A stretch of 64,000 nt of DNA from Nitrospirillum pindoramense (GCF_007827955.1 NZ_VITR01000005.1:372001-436000), one strand, 5' to 3'; shown: positions 26,909-35,491, counted from the stretch's first letter. Notes: generated by a model from the sequence alone, not told the origin. Translations and numbers: made by a program.

Positions 26909-27342
26909 GCCCTGCGATGGAAAAGCGCCCCGCGTCACCCGTGGACAGGCTGATGGCCAGTGAATTCGCCCGCTTCCTGCTGGTGGGGGGCTTTTCCGCC
27001 GGCGTCAACGTGGTCTCCCGGTATCTGCTGAACCGGTTCATGCCGTTCGAGATCGCGGTGCTGGTGGCCTACCTGTTCGGCATGGTGACCGCCTACCTGC
27101 TGTCCCGCCGCTTCGTGTTCGAAGCGTCGGGGCGCAAGGCGCACGAGGAATTCATCCGCTTCTGCCTGGTGAACGCCGTGGCGGCGGCACAGGTCTGGCT
27201 GGTCAGCGAAGGGCTGGCCCGTCTAGCTTTCCCGGCGGCGGGCCTGACCTGGCACGCCGAGGACATTGCCCACATCATTGGCGTGCTGTCCCCGGTCGTG
27301 ACCAGTTATTTCGGCCACCGGCACTTTTCATTCCGGAAGTAA
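26905..27342 (+). CDS. GtrA-family membrane protein
   Basis: About 145 residues with four predicted membrane helices (FARFLLVGGFSAGVNVVSRYLL, IAVLVAYLFGMVTAYLLSRRFVF, the segment around FCLVNAVAAAQVWLV, and IAHIIGVLSPVVTSYFGHRHFSF), the standard GtrA topology. GtrA proteins flip or anchor polyprenyl-phosphate sugars; the mycobacterial neighbour of dprE1, Rv3789, is also GtrA-like, which supports a link to the arabinose donor. GTG 26905 overlaps the upstream stop (GTGA); ATG 26917 is the alternative. It ends the operon. Confidence 0.85.
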   Translation: MSPAMEKRPASPVDRLMASEFARFLLVGGFSAGVNVVSRYLLNRFMPFEIAVLVAYLFGMVTAYLLSRRFVFEASGRKAHEEFIRFCLVNAVAAAQVWLVSEGLARLAFPAAGLTWHAEDIAHIIGVLSPVVTSYFGHRHFSFRK

Positions 27343-27364
27343 GCCCCCGCCGCCACGACGGTCG

Positions 27365-29599
27365 TCAGGGGCCAGCAGACCGTTCATGAAGAGCGCCGAC
27401 GGCAAACCATTGCCCCCAGCCACCTCCCTGGTCCCGGAAGGCCAGCACCATGGGCTTGCCGACCGCTGTTTCCGGTATCTGCAGGTCCATGGCCGTCCAC
27501 ATGGTGGAAACTTCGAAAGAATACCGGGCGACCTCCGCCCCCGTGGCCTCATCGATCAACACCACCATCAGCCCCTCCGTACGGGGGCCGGTCACGATCG
27601 GGAAGATAATGTGGGATTTGGGCGGCACGAAAGGCCCAAAGCGCAGCTCTCCCATATTATTGTCGGCGCCACTCCAGGAACCGTAAATAGGGTCAGGCAC
27701 CGGCGCCGGGCCGGCGACAGCGTTCTGACCATCCCTGGTCCAACCCCCAGCCACGGTGGGCGCCCCAGGCACAACGATGGGCGCCCCAAGAGCATTCAGG
27801 GGAACATATCCTGACAATACGGCAGTTGTGATTGCCCCTGCTACCTTGCAAGCCCGATGGTGGGGAAGCATGGCATAAGCGTTCACCGGCTGATTGGCTG
27901 AGGCCTTCAGGAAGCCCTGCCAACCGACGGCGTCACTAGTCACCTGGGACAGCGCCTGAGGAACGTCCTTGCGGTCCCAGCCGCCGCCAGCGAAGCCCTG
28001 GATGGTGCCGGCGCCATCCGTGAACACCAAGCGATCGGCCGCGCTTCCATCAACCGTCACCCAAGCCCAGCCAGCCGTGACAAAGCTGGCCTGGTTGTCG
28101 GCGGAAGACAGCATGATCAACCTGTCGATGGAGCCTGTGCACGAATTATCGGGTAGCACCGTGGCGATTTCCGCCAGGTTCTGCCCCAGAACGCGATTCG
28201 CCTCATCAGCGAAAACGCTGAGATGTCGCTCACGCAGAAACGGCAATTGTTCGATGATGGTCCGGTCCACCGGATAGACGGCCCTGTAGCTGTCCGAGTC
28301 CTGAACCTGGCTGAGGAAGGCATCGCGCGCCCGGGCACGAATAAGCGCCTGGGTTCCCGCATCCCGCAATCCGTCCAAATGGCCACGGACAGAACTCGTG
28401 GCCACCAAGGCTGCGATTACCCCTACGATGATGGATAAGGCCCTGATGGCGCCTCCCTGGACCCGCAGCGGTATCCAGTAAAACAAATGGGCAACCCAAA
28501 AGATGGATACGGGCGTGACATAGCGGCTGGACAGCGACTGTCCCAAACCGAAGGTGATGCGCCCCAGCGCGGTCACCATGGCGGTGCCGGTAATGAACAG
28601 GATGACCGCCAGCAAGCTGACCCGCGCAACCTCCTGGTCCCGTCCCAATACCGTCCGCCCCAGAGCCCCCAAGCTCAACAATAATCCAACAGCACCGAAC
28701 CCGACGACAACCGTATATGGCTCCGCCCTACCGTTGCTGTCCAGGAACACCGTTACATTGCCCAGGTATCCGCAAACATATCGGACATACTCGACCGGAT
28801 GCTGTAGCGAATAAATGTACGGCGAATGCCCCTCCACAGGGTGGAAATGCAGAAAATACGACAGGGCAAGCGTGACGGCGCAAAACACTGTGGCGATAAC
28901 GCTGACCCGACCGACCCTTAGGAAAAGCGCCATAGGTATAAGAAGCATCGGGGCCAGCACACCGTTGGAAAGCGTATAGGTGCTGACAAACGCACAACCA
29001 TATGCCGCCGCGCGGTACCCCCAGGGGGACCGGCCAGCCCGCTCGCGTTCGACTGACAGGCCAAAGAAAAAGAACGTCGCTGTCGCTGCCGCAGTGATTC
29101 CGAAAAATTGGACCTGAAATCCCCATAGGAAATTCTCGTACTGGTCCAATGAAAAGATCATTGCCGCTGCGATCGAAACCAGCGAGACGAAGACGAACCA
29201 GTTGCGCTCCATCTTTTTATAAAGAGCGCCTAACAAGAAGAGTGCACAAGCTTGAATTAGGATATTGGCTGTAAAATCGACTGCATTATTCGATTTTGAA
29301 ATGAAATAATCGAGAAAGAAAATCAATCGAGGGAAAAATATACGATGTTCGTTATGTTGATTGAAGAGATCAAATAAATGTAGGTCGCCGTCAGCAAACT
29401 TCCGAATATAAATTAGATCTGCCCATTGATCCCAATACAATACGGCGCTTCCGAAATGGATTAATGCCCAAATCGTAGATGTTAATATTGAACAACCAAA
29501 TATTAAAAAAGGTGATGTAATTATAAACCGAGAAATATTATAAATTGACGAAGAACGTCTTGTTATATTATTGGCGAATTCATTGAAAATCATAGGCAT
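27365..29599 (-). CDS. GT-C-like polytopic membrane protein with C-terminal extracytoplasmic domain
   Basis: About 744 residues. Roughly ten membrane helices fill the first 400 residues. The first exoplasmic loop contains YWDQWADLIYIRKFADGDL followed by FNQHNEHRIFFPRL, a charged loop with acidic residues and His as in GT-C polyprenyl-phosphate-sugar glycosyltransferases. The last 340 residues are a soluble beta-rich domain. It converges on the polyprenyl-arabinose operon, so it is the best candidate for the transferase that uses that donor, by analogy with arabinosyltransferases. ATG 29599 has GGGG six bases upstream. The 5' end (about 29220-29600) is conspicuously AT-rich compared with the rest. 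Confidence 0.6.
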   Translation of the reverse strand: MPMIFNEFANNITRRSSSIYNISRFIITSPFLIFGCSILTSTIWALIHFGSAVLYWDQWADLIYIRKFADGDLHLFDLFNQHNEHRIFFPRLIFFLDYFISKSNNAVDFTANILIQACALFLLGALYKKMERNWFVFVSLVSIAAAMIFSLDQYENFLWGFQVQFFGITAAATATFFFFGLSVERERAGRSPWGYRAAAYGCAFVSTYTLSNGVLAPMLLIPMALFLRVGRVSVIATVFCAVTLALSYFLHFHPVEGHSPYIYSLQHPVEYVRYVCGYLGNVTVFLDSNGRAEPYTVVVGFGAVGLLLSLGALGRTVLGRDQEVARVSLLAVILFITGTAMVTALGRITFGLGQSLSSRYVTPVSIFWVAHLFYWIPLRVQGGAIRALSIIVGVIAALVATSSVRGHLDGLRDAGTQALIRARARDAFLSQVQDSDSYRAVYPVDRTIIEQLPFLRERHLSVFADEANRVLGQNLAEIATVLPDNSCTGSIDRLIMLSSADNQASFVTAGWAWVTVDGSAADRLVFTDGAGTIQGFAGGGWDRKDVPQALSQVTSDAVGWQGFLKASANQPVNAYAMLPHHRACKVAGAITTAVLSGYVPLNALGAPIVVPGAPTVAGGWTRDGQNAVAGPAPVPDPIYGSWSGADNNMGELRFGPFVPPKSHIIFPIVTGPRTEGLMVVLIDEATGAEVARYSFEVSTMWTAMDLQIPETAVGKPMVLAFRDQGGGWGQWFAVGALHERSAGP

Positions 29600-29861
29600 T
29601 GTTAACCCCACTCAATTCCCACCGTCGAGCAACGGAACCAGCTTATCCACCACGACGCCGGAAAGTTCAAGCGCCGCCATACCGCGTTGCACCAATCGAA
29701 GCCCCGCAGAAAGCTCCGTCCTCCGCGCGAATTCGGAAGCGATGACCGACTAAGCGGCAGACCGCGGCGCACCAACTAAGCCCCTAGGACGCAACTGGGG
29801 ACAGTAAATGCCAAAAGGCCATGTAAGGATCAGAATCGCGATCTGTCTGGAAGCGGAGGCC

Positions 29862-30061
29862 ATCCTTACTCCTCGGGGGAAGCGGAACCAACGCAGAGAC
29901 TCGGACATAGCTTTTCATCCTTACTCCCCGGGGGCGAGTCGCGGCCGGAGGGGTGTCGAGCAGTCTTTGTCACAAGGACCGTCGGATATCCTTACCCCCT
30001 GGGGGCTTGCGACTCCTTGAGTTTCCGAGCACGGACCCGTCTTTCCTTACCGCCTGGGGGC
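29862..30061 (+). repeat. Origin iterons, forward set (four copies)
   Basis: Copies at 29862-29879, 29917-29935, 29988-30006 and 30043-30061. They read ATCCTTAC-N(5-6)-GGGGGC (e.g. ATCCTTACCCCCTGGGGGC). Start-to-start spacing is 55, 71 and 55 bases, so most are not in simple helical phase. Confidence 0.85.
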
Positions 30062-30175
30062 CCACCGGGCCGTGTTGCGTCCCTGATGCCGGTCGAAAGT
30101 CCAAAAAGCGGTCCCTTCACCAGCCATTTCAGTCGCTTATCGGCTCGCTTGTCGGCGAGTGACCGTTTGCGCACT

Positions 30176-30277
30176 CCCCCAAGCTGTAAGGATCTACATT
30201 ATCCCGCCCCCAGGCGGTAAGGATGTCGCCTTCACGGCACCGAGACGGGCATTGCGCGCGCCCCAGCAGGTAAGGAT
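30176..30277 (-). repeat. Origin iterons, reverse set (three copies)
   Basis: Copies at 30176-30193, 30206-30224 and 30259-30277, in the opposite orientation to the first set (e.g. GCCCCCAGGCGGTAAGGAT). The change of orientation splits the array around about 30100. Confidence 0.85.
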
Positions 30278-30410
30278 GGCTCTGCTATACGCATCCGCCG
30301 AATGATTTGGGCGGACTGCCCGTGCCTGTCCTTACATCGACGAGTCGCGGAAACTGGGGGATAAGGGCATACAGGGGCGGCCCTTGGTTGACCGTTTTAC
30401 CCCCAAAACG

Positions 30411-30440
30411 AACGGTTATTTTTAGTGTTCCCTTTCAAAA
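30411..30440. other. AT-rich patch, candidate unwinding element
   Basis: A stretch centred on GGTTATTTTTAGTG in otherwise GC-rich DNA between two iteron groups. No perfect DnaA box was found; the assignment rests on composition and position. Confidence 0.35.
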
Positions 30441-30490
30441 AGGATTCTAGGACGCGCAAACCCTGGCAAACCCTGGGGTTTTGCGACCTT

Positions 30491-30592
30491 ATGCTTACCA
30501 GCTGGGGGCGACATCCCTACCGGTCGGGGCGAGTCGCCTGCCGCCCCAGGGCGTAAGGGGCGGCGTTGATATCGCCCCCGGGGAGTAAGGAA
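30491..30592. repeat. Origin iterons, mixed set next to rep
   Basis: Four more copies, more diverged: 30491-30509 (+), 30513-30530 (+), 30543-30560 (-) and 30574-30592 (-). The two pairs face each other, giving an inverted arrangement about 0.1-0.2 kb upstream of rep. Confidence 0.75.
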
Positions 30593-30617
30593 CTGGGAAA
30601 TAAGGCGTTTCCACCCT

Positions 30618-30644
30618 TTCCTTACTTGCAGCCCATGTAAGGAA
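30618..30644. promoter_or_regulatory. Candidate Rep operator (inverted half-iterons)
   Basis: TTCCTTAC-N11-GTAAGGAA is a perfect inverted repeat of the conserved iteron half, 39 bases before the rep ATG. In Rep_3 replicons, dimeric Rep binds such an inverted repeat to repress its own promoter while monomers bind iterons. The role here is inferred from that precedent. Confidence 0.65.
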
Positions 30645-30682
30645 GCCCCTACAGTGCGGCCATTCGTTCACGGGATGATGGC

Positions 30683-32062
30683 ATGGCGCGCAAAAGCGAT
30701 AAACCGGTCTTGAGGCCGTCGGTCTCAACGCCGACGGGGCCTGCGGCTGACCGCTTGGTGTCGCCCGCGATGGCCGCGACCAGGGACGCCGTCATGCCGT
30801 ACCGGCCCCAGGACGTCGCGGGACCGGGCATCGTCATCGACATGGACCCCGATGGTGGGTTGGACACCTCCGTGCCGGCGTTGGCGGAGGAGAACGCGCT
30901 GGGCCTGACGGCCAAGGTGGCGGCGACGACGTTCGAGCGGGACGGCTACAAGCATCTGATCAAGGCGGCGGAGGCGGTGTATTCCTACCCCGCCAATGGC
31001 TCGCGCCTGTCCCTGCCCGCGCAAAAGATGCTGAACTTCATGATCCATCTGGCCGGAAGCCAGAACTTCGCCAACAAGCTCTACCGACTGCCCAAGAAGG
31101 TCGTGCGCGGCAACCACAAGGGCAACGAGCGTATTTTCGACGCCGTGAAGGAAATCTACGAATCCAGCCTGGTGGTCATCGGCCCCTTCCGGGGACGCCG
31201 GTCGCGTGCCGAGCTGCGCATCCTCAGCAGCTATGTCCGGCCGGAGGAGGAGATCGAAAGCGACAGCGCCGACATCCACTTCCAGTTCACCGACGCCTTC
31301 CTGGAATTGCAGCGCGCCTCCAAGCTGTGGGCGCGGCTCTCGGGCCCGGCCATGGTGAAGGTCACCAGCACCTACGCGCTGAAGCTCTATGAGATCGGCA
31401 TGCAGCGCTATCAGATGGATTTCCCGTCCCTGGCGCTGGATATCGACACGTTGCGCCGCCTGCTGAACGTGCCGGAGGGGGCTTACAAGGATTTCGGCAT
31501 CCTGCGCACACGCACCATCGACCGCGCCATCGCCGAGGTGAACCAGCTGGCGCCCTTCCGGGTCGAGATGCCGGACGCCAAGATGGTCCGCCGGGGCCGC
31601 AAGGTGGAGGAAGTCACGCTGGACTTCTTCGCCAAGGATGAGGATGAGGTGGCTGACACCTTTCTGGAACGAGAGCGCCACAGCGTGGGCCGTCGCGCTC
31701 GGCGCACCGGCAAGGTGGAAAAGCTGGAGCCGGCGGTGATCGAGGCACCTCCCCCCCTGCCCGACGCGGATGATGCCAACGCCCTGTGGGCCGCCGCCCG
31801 GCACGCGCTGCTGGCCAAGAATGTTCCGGCGCCACTGTTGCGCGACCTGGAGGTGGAGCGCATTGAGGAAACCGCGCGGGGCGAGCGTCGCCTGGTGCTG
31901 TTGGCCGGCCACCCCGCCACGGCGCAGACCGCGCGCATGAACCATGAGGCCAGCATCCGCGGGGTCCTGATATCGCTGACATCCGGCACCATCAATGGCG
32001 TCGACATAAAGGCGCCCCCGCGCCGTAAGGACAAGGGCGTGGACCCCGCCCCCATGGCGTAA
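30683..32062 (+). CDS. Rep_3-type replication initiator protein
   Basis: 459 residues. After an unstructured N-terminus (about 1-80), the paired winged-helix domain of Rep_3/RepB initiators runs from about 85 to 300: RLSLPAQKMLNFMIHLA, VVIGPFRGRRSRAELRILSSY, SGPAMVKVTSTYALKLYEIG and FPSLALDIDTLRRLLNVPEG, then FGILRTRTIDRAIAEVNQLAPF. The C-terminal 150 residues are an unusual extension. It should bind the upstream iterons to open the origin and repress itself at high dose. Two iteron copies lie at its 3' end, one spanning the stop codon. It is followed by parA and parB, confirming a replication-partition module. Confidence 0.88.
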   Translation: MARKSDKPVLRPSVSTPTGPAADRLVSPAMAATRDAVMPYRPQDVAGPGIVIDMDPDGGLDTSVPALAEENALGLTAKVAATTFERDGYKHLIKAAEAVYSYPANGSRLSLPAQKMLNFMIHLAGSQNFANKLYRLPKKVVRGNHKGNERIFDAVKEIYESSLVVIGPFRGRRSRAELRILSSYVRPEEEIESDSADIHFQFTDAFLELQRASKLWARLSGPAMVKVTSTYALKLYEIGMQRYQMDFPSLALDIDTLRRLLNVPEGAYKDFGILRTRTIDRAIAEVNQLAPFRVEMPDAKMVRRGRKVEEVTLDFFAKDEDEVADTFLERERHSVGRRARRTGKVEKLEPAVIEAPPPLPDADDANALWAAARHALLAKNVPAPLLRDLEVERIEETARGERRLVLLAGHPATAQTARMNHEASIRGVLISLTSGTINGVDIKAPPRRKDKGVDPAPMA

Positions 32063-32066
32063 GGGT
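32014..32066 (-). repeat. Two iteron copies at the rep 3' end
   Basis: GCCCCCGCGCCGTAAGGAC (32014-32032) and GCCCCCATGGCGTAAGGGT (32048-32066) encode the last residues of Rep, and the second contains the TAA stop. They lie outside the main origin array. Confidence 0.7.
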
Positions 32067-32082
32067 GCGGGACCGCGCAGCA

Positions 32083-32098
32083 GTTGCGACGTCGCAAC
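32083..32098. promoter_or_regulatory. Candidate parS, site 1 (upstream of parA)
   Basis: GTTGCGACGTCGCAAC, a perfect 16-bp palindrome between rep and parA. The same 14-bp core recurs exactly downstream of parB and at 41.15 kb, as expected for a centromere-like ParB site. Confidence 0.75.
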
Positions 32099-32203
32099 CC
32101 GTGCCGTGACGTTGACGTAACACAACACCCCTTGTTGACATGATTTGACCGACATTCGTATGCTGCGGCAACTGAATCGGCCTCGACACGGGAAGGACAA
32201 GCC

Positions 32204-33190
32204 ATGGATGGCGCCGCATTGCGTAGCGCGCGGGAAGCGCGGGGCGAGACCCAGCAGACCTTCGCCGATTGGCTGAACGCCAGTCTGGGCCGGAAGTATG
32301 ACAAGGGCCGTATCAGTCGCTGGGAAACCGGCGGGGAGAAGATTCCCCAGGCCGTCATCGACCTGTTGACCCCGCGCCGCCGCGCTCGCCAGACGGCCAC
32401 CATCATCGCCTTGTCCAACCAGAAGGGCGGCGTGGGCAAGACCAGCGCCTCCGTCAACATTTGCGCCGCCCTGGCGGCCCTGGGCCAACGTGTCTTGTTG
32501 GTGGACGCCGATCCCCAGGCCAGCGCCACGGTGCACCTGGGCATCAGCCAGGCCGACATGTCGGAGGCGGGCAAGACCACCTATCACGTCATGTTGAAGG
32601 ACCAGGCCACGGGCCAGGCGGCCGTGCCGGTGTGCGAGGGCCGCTTCCACCTGCTGCCCAGCACCATCCTGTTGTCGGCGGCGGAGACGGAACTGATCGC
32701 CGAGCCCATGGGCACCCTGGTGCTGCGCGAACGGCTGGCCATGGTGCGCCGGGCTTATGACTACATCCTGATCGACTGCCCGCCGCACCTGGGCATGCTG
32801 ACCCTGAACGCGTTGGCGGCCGCCGACGGTGTGCTGATCCCCGTGCAGACGGAGATGCTGGCCCTCATGGGGGTGCCCCTGCTGCTGGACACCATCAGCA
32901 AGGTGCGCCGCCGCGGCAATCCCGACCTCAGCGTCATCGGCATCCTGCCCACCATGTATACCGCCCGCCACACCCAGGATCGCGCCACGCTGGCCGATCT
33001 GGAGGCGCGGTTCGGCGGCGCCATCCGCATTTTCACGCCGGTGCCGCGCGCCACCATCTTCCCCCAGTCCGTGGCCGCCGGGCAGCCCACCATCGATGTG
33101 GCATCAGACCCCGCAACCGTGGCACCTTTCCGCGAGGTTGCCCAAGCCTTGCTTGAGGCGGATGGAGAGGACGTTGCCCATGTCGCGTAA
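32204..33190 (+). CDS. parA: ParA-family partition ATPase with N-terminal HTH
   Basis: 328 residues. Residues 1-60 form a helix-turn-helix-like DNA-binding region (LRSAREARGETQQTFADWLN, then KGRISRWETG), typical of plasmid type Ia ParA proteins that repress their own operon. The ATPase domain has a deviant Walker A, NQKGGVGKTS (about 72-81), a Walker A' Asp in LLVDADPQAS and a Walker B in YILIDCPPHLG. It moves the replicon by gradient formation on the nucleoid together with ParB. The ATG at 32204 has GGAAGG nearby. Its end overlaps the parB start by 11 bases. A parS palindrome lies in its leader, so autoregulation by ParAB is likely. Confidence 0.93.
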   Translation: MDGAALRSAREARGETQQTFADWLNASLGRKYDKGRISRWETGGEKIPQAVIDLLTPRRRARQTATIIALSNQKGGVGKTSASVNICAALAALGQRVLLVDADPQASATVHLGISQADMSEAGKTTYHVMLKDQATGQAAVPVCEGRFHLLPSTILLSAAETELIAEPMGTLVLRERLAMVRRAYDYILIDCPPHLGMLTLNALAAADGVLIPVQTEMLALMGVPLLLDTISKVRRRGNPDLSVIGILPTMYTARHTQDRATLADLEARFGGAIRIFTPVPRATIFPQSVAAGQPTIDVASDPATVAPFREVAQALLEADGEDVAHVA

Positions 33191-34037
33191 ACTGGCCCGC
33201 AGTAATCCCGCCCTGGCGGCGACGGCGGCCAGCCTGTTGCCCGCCACGTCCAAGCCACTGAACAAGCTGTACGGCACGTCGGAGGACTTCCCGGAGCTGG
33301 TGGAACTGGACCTGGACCAGGTGTTCCCCAACCCCGATCAGCCGCGCCGTCACTTTGATGAGACCGCGTTGCGCGAACTGGCGGACAGCATCGGCGCGCA
33401 GGGACTGATCCAGCCCATCGTCGTGCGCAAGCGGACGGAGGGCGGCTATCTCATCGCCGCCGGCGAACGCCGTTGGCGCGCCCATCGCCTGCTGGGCAAG
33501 GCCACCATCTTCGCCATCGTCACCCAGGGTGGGCTGGATGAGATCGCCTTGATCGAGAACCTCCAGCGCCAGGATTTGGACACGCTGGAGGTGGCCCGGG
33601 GCCTGAGCCGTCTGGGTGAGACGCACCGCTATACCCAGGACCAGTTGGCGGGAGCCGTCGGCCTGAGCAAGTCCGAGGTGTCGCGCCTGTTGGCCCTGGT
33701 GCGGCTGCCGGAGGGCATCCTGGCCGAATATCCCGAATATCGTGACCAGGTGACCAAGAGCCATCTGTTCATCCTGGCGGATGCCGAGGATGACGCGGCA
33801 CGTTACCGGCTGTGGGAACTGATCAAGGGTGGCGCCACCATCAAGGCCTTGCGCGCCGCCAACAAGCCGACCGAGCCGCAAGCGCCATCCGCCAAGGCGG
33901 CGCTGCCGGCCGGTCGGCTGATCACGCGCATGGAGCGGGACTTGGCCCAGGTCGCGGTCGGACCCTCCGGGTTGGCGCCGGAGGATCGTCAGCGGCTGGA
34001 GCGGCTGCGTCTCCGCTTGGATGAACTTCTCCGTTAA
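33180..34037 (+). CDS. parB: ParB-family partition protein (CTPase clamp)
   Basis: 285 residues. The N-terminal domain has PNPDQPRRHFDETALRELA, GLIQPIVVR and GERRWRAHR (about 95-103), the CTP-binding motif of ParB clamps, followed by ENLQRQDLD. A helix-turn-helix (about 150-180: YTQDQLAGAVGLSKSEVSRLLAL) should read the parS palindrome. The C-terminus (about 240-285) is a dimerisation segment. The start at 33180, overlapping parA, gives the usual family length; the open frame upstream to 33096 is inside parA. It ends 12 bases before the convergent ClC gene. Confidence 0.93.
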   Translation: MSRKLARSNPALAATAASLLPATSKPLNKLYGTSEDFPELVELDLDQVFPNPDQPRRHFDETALRELADSIGAQGLIQPIVVRKRTEGGYLIAAGERRWRAHRLLGKATIFAIVTQGGLDEIALIENLQRQDLDTLEVARGLSRLGETHRYTQDQLAGAVGLSKSEVSRLLALVRLPEGILAEYPEYRDQVTKSHLFILADAEDDAARYRLWELIKGGATIKALRAANKPTEPQAPSAKAALPAGRLITRMERDLAQVAVGPSGLAPEDRQRLERLRLRLDELLR

Positions 34038-34049
34038 ACCGGACTGCGG

Positions 34050-35459
34050 TCAGGTCGTGATACCTGGCCGCATCTTTCCATGATTGCGACGTCGCAATTG
34101 CCGCTTCAGCAGGACGCGAAACCGCCGACCCAAAGTGGCCGGGGCCAGGGGCAATTCCCGGGCCTGCCTCAGCGTACCCCCAAGCGGTAAGGATGCTGCC
34201 AAGCCCACCTTGGGCACGGCCACGCGTTGCGACAGATAGATGCCGGAATGGCCGCTGAAGGCGTAGGCCACGAAGCAGGCGACGGCGATATAGGGGGTGT
34301 GTGCCGCGCCGAACAGCTCTATCCCCATCAGGGTGCAGGCCAGCGGCGTATTGGCCGCGGCGGCGAACAGGCCGACAAAGCCCAGCCCGGCCATCAGGTC
34401 CAGCGGGGCATTCAGCACGCCGGCCAGGGCATGCCCCAGGGCCGCGCCAATGAAGAACAGAGGCGTCACTTCACCCCCCTTGAAGCCGGTGGCCAGGGTG
34501 ACGACGGTGAACAATGCTTTCCACAGCCAGCTGAAGGGACGATAGGGCGGCTGGAACAGGCCAGGCAGGGTGACCGCGCCCGGATCGGCGGACCAGACGC
34601 CCAGGCCCAAATAATCCCGTGTGCCCAGCACCTGGACCAGGGCGATCAGCAGCAGGCCGCCCAGCACCGGGCGCAGCAGCGGGTGCGGGCAAAGACGCCG
34701 GACCAGGGCACCGGCGGCGTGCAGGGTTTCCGAGAAAGCCAGTCCGGCCAGTCCGAGAATGACCGCCGCCGCCGTCACCTTGGCGAGAAGCCAGCCCTGG
34801 ATATGAAAGCCGGCGTCACCGGCGGCGATGGCGTACGAAGTGTGTTCGATGCCCCACGCATGGCAGGTCCAGTCGCCCACCAGAGCGGCGATGAGACAGG
34901 GCAGCAGCGCCTCATACCGCACCTGACCCAGGCTCAGCACCTCCAGCGCGAAGATGGCGCCGGCGATGGGTGTGCCGAAGACCGCGCCAAAGCCCGCGGC
35001 CACGCCGGCCATCAGCACCAGCCGGCCTTCCGCCGCAGAGAGCCTCATCAGTCGGCTGAACCCGCTGGCCAGGCTACCGCCGAGTTGCACCGCCGTGCCC
35101 TCCCGCCCGGCGGAGCCGCCGAACAGGTGGGTGACCACGGTGGCGACCAGGATCAGCGGCGCCATGCGCAAGGGCACACCGGCCCCGGGCTGGTGGATCT
35201 GGTCGACGATCAGGTTGTTGCCGCCATCGGCCCGCCCGCCGAAGCGGCCATAAACCCAGACGATGGCGACCCCGGCCAGGGGCAGGGCGTAGAGCAGGGC
35301 AGGATGGTCGAAGCGCAGCCGCGTCGCCCGGTCCAGGCTCCATAGGAACAGGGCGCAGGCGCTGCCGATTGTGGCGGCGACCGGGCCGATCAGGCATAGC
35401 CATTTCATCAGGGCGCGCGTTTGCGCGGCCCACGAAGCCAACAGGCGGCGGGGAAGCAT
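34050..35459 (-). CDS. ClC-family chloride channel/transporter
   Basis: 469 residues with about ten to twelve membrane segments. Family motifs are present: [15 protein letters not shown] (the GxxGREGP-type anion motif with Thr in place of Pro), [17 protein letters not shown] and [18 protein letters not shown]. The protein probably carries chloride, fluoride or nitrate. The start is uncertain: ATG 35459 is used because upstream starts are TTG and lack a ribosome binding site. The last 50 residues are encoded by DNA that contains both a perfect candidate parS (34083-34098) and an iteron copy (34176-34194), so the tail ([20 protein letters not shown]) may be shaped by replicon signals rather than by channel function. 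Confidence 0.85.
   Translation of the reverse strand: MLPRRLLASWAAQTRALMKWLCLIGPVAATIGSACALFLWSLDRATRLRFDHPALLYALPLAGVAIVWVYGRFGGRADGGNNLIVDQIHQPGAGVPLRMAPLILVATVVTHLFGGSAGREGTAVQLGGSLASGFSRLMRLSAAEGRLVLMAGVAAGFGAVFGTPIAGAIFALEVLSLGQVRYEALLPCLIAALVGDWTCHAWGIEHTSYAIAAGDAGFHIQGWLLAKVTAAAVILGLAGLAFSETLHAAGALVRRLCPHPLLRPVLGGLLLIALVQVLGTRDYLGLGVWSADPGAVTLPGLFQPPYRPFSWLWKALFTVVTLATGFKGGEVTPLFFIGAALGHALAGVLNAPLDLMAGLGFVGLFAAAANTPLACTLMGIELFGAAHTPYIAVACFVAYAFSGHSGIYLSQRVAVPKVGLAASLPLGGTLRQARELPLAPATLGRRFRVLLKRQLRRRNHGKMRPGITT
34083..34098. promoter_or_regulatory. Candidate parS, site 2 (just after parB)
   Basis: ATTGCGACGTCGCAAT, a perfect 16-bp palindrome with the same 14-bp core as 32083-32098. 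It is 45 bases after the parB stop, inside the tail of the convergent ClC gene. Confidence 0.75.
34176..34194 (-). repeat. Dispersed iteron copy inside ClC gene
   Basis: ACCCCCAAGCGGTAAGGAT; its 18-base core is identical to the copy at 38468-38486. It encodes SLPLGG of the channel tail, including a TTA Leu codon. Confidence 0.65.
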
Positions 35460-35480
35460 CGAGGAAACCCGGGATGTGGT

Positions 35481-35491
35481 GAGGTAAGGAT
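35481..35491 (-). repeat. Partial iteron upstream of ClC gene
   Basis: GAGGTAAGGAT retains only the conserved half of the iteron, about 22 bases upstream of the ClC start. It could affect the ClC promoter if Rep binds half sites. Confidence 0.3.

Larger units (their letters stand above)
29600..30682. other. Replication origin region (oriV) upstream of rep
   Basis: About 1.1 kb without a credible gene. It holds at least eleven copies of a 19-bp iteron in two orientations, half sites near 29821 and 30327, an AT-rich patch at about 30411-30440 that could be the unwinding element, and an inverted repeat of iteron halves just before the rep start. This is the classic layout of Rep_3 (iteron) replicons. 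Bases 29600-29810 hold nothing recognisable. Confidence 0.8.

Noticed and set aside
30725-32971. 748-residue minus-strand open frame across rep and parA
   Set aside because: Shadow of two genes with clear motifs; no recognisable domain or ribosome site.
32083-34098. Palindromes at parAB as LexA or other repressor operators
   Set aside because: No direct CTGT-type SOS box similarity, and the placement on both sides of parAB plus a third copy nearby fits parS better.
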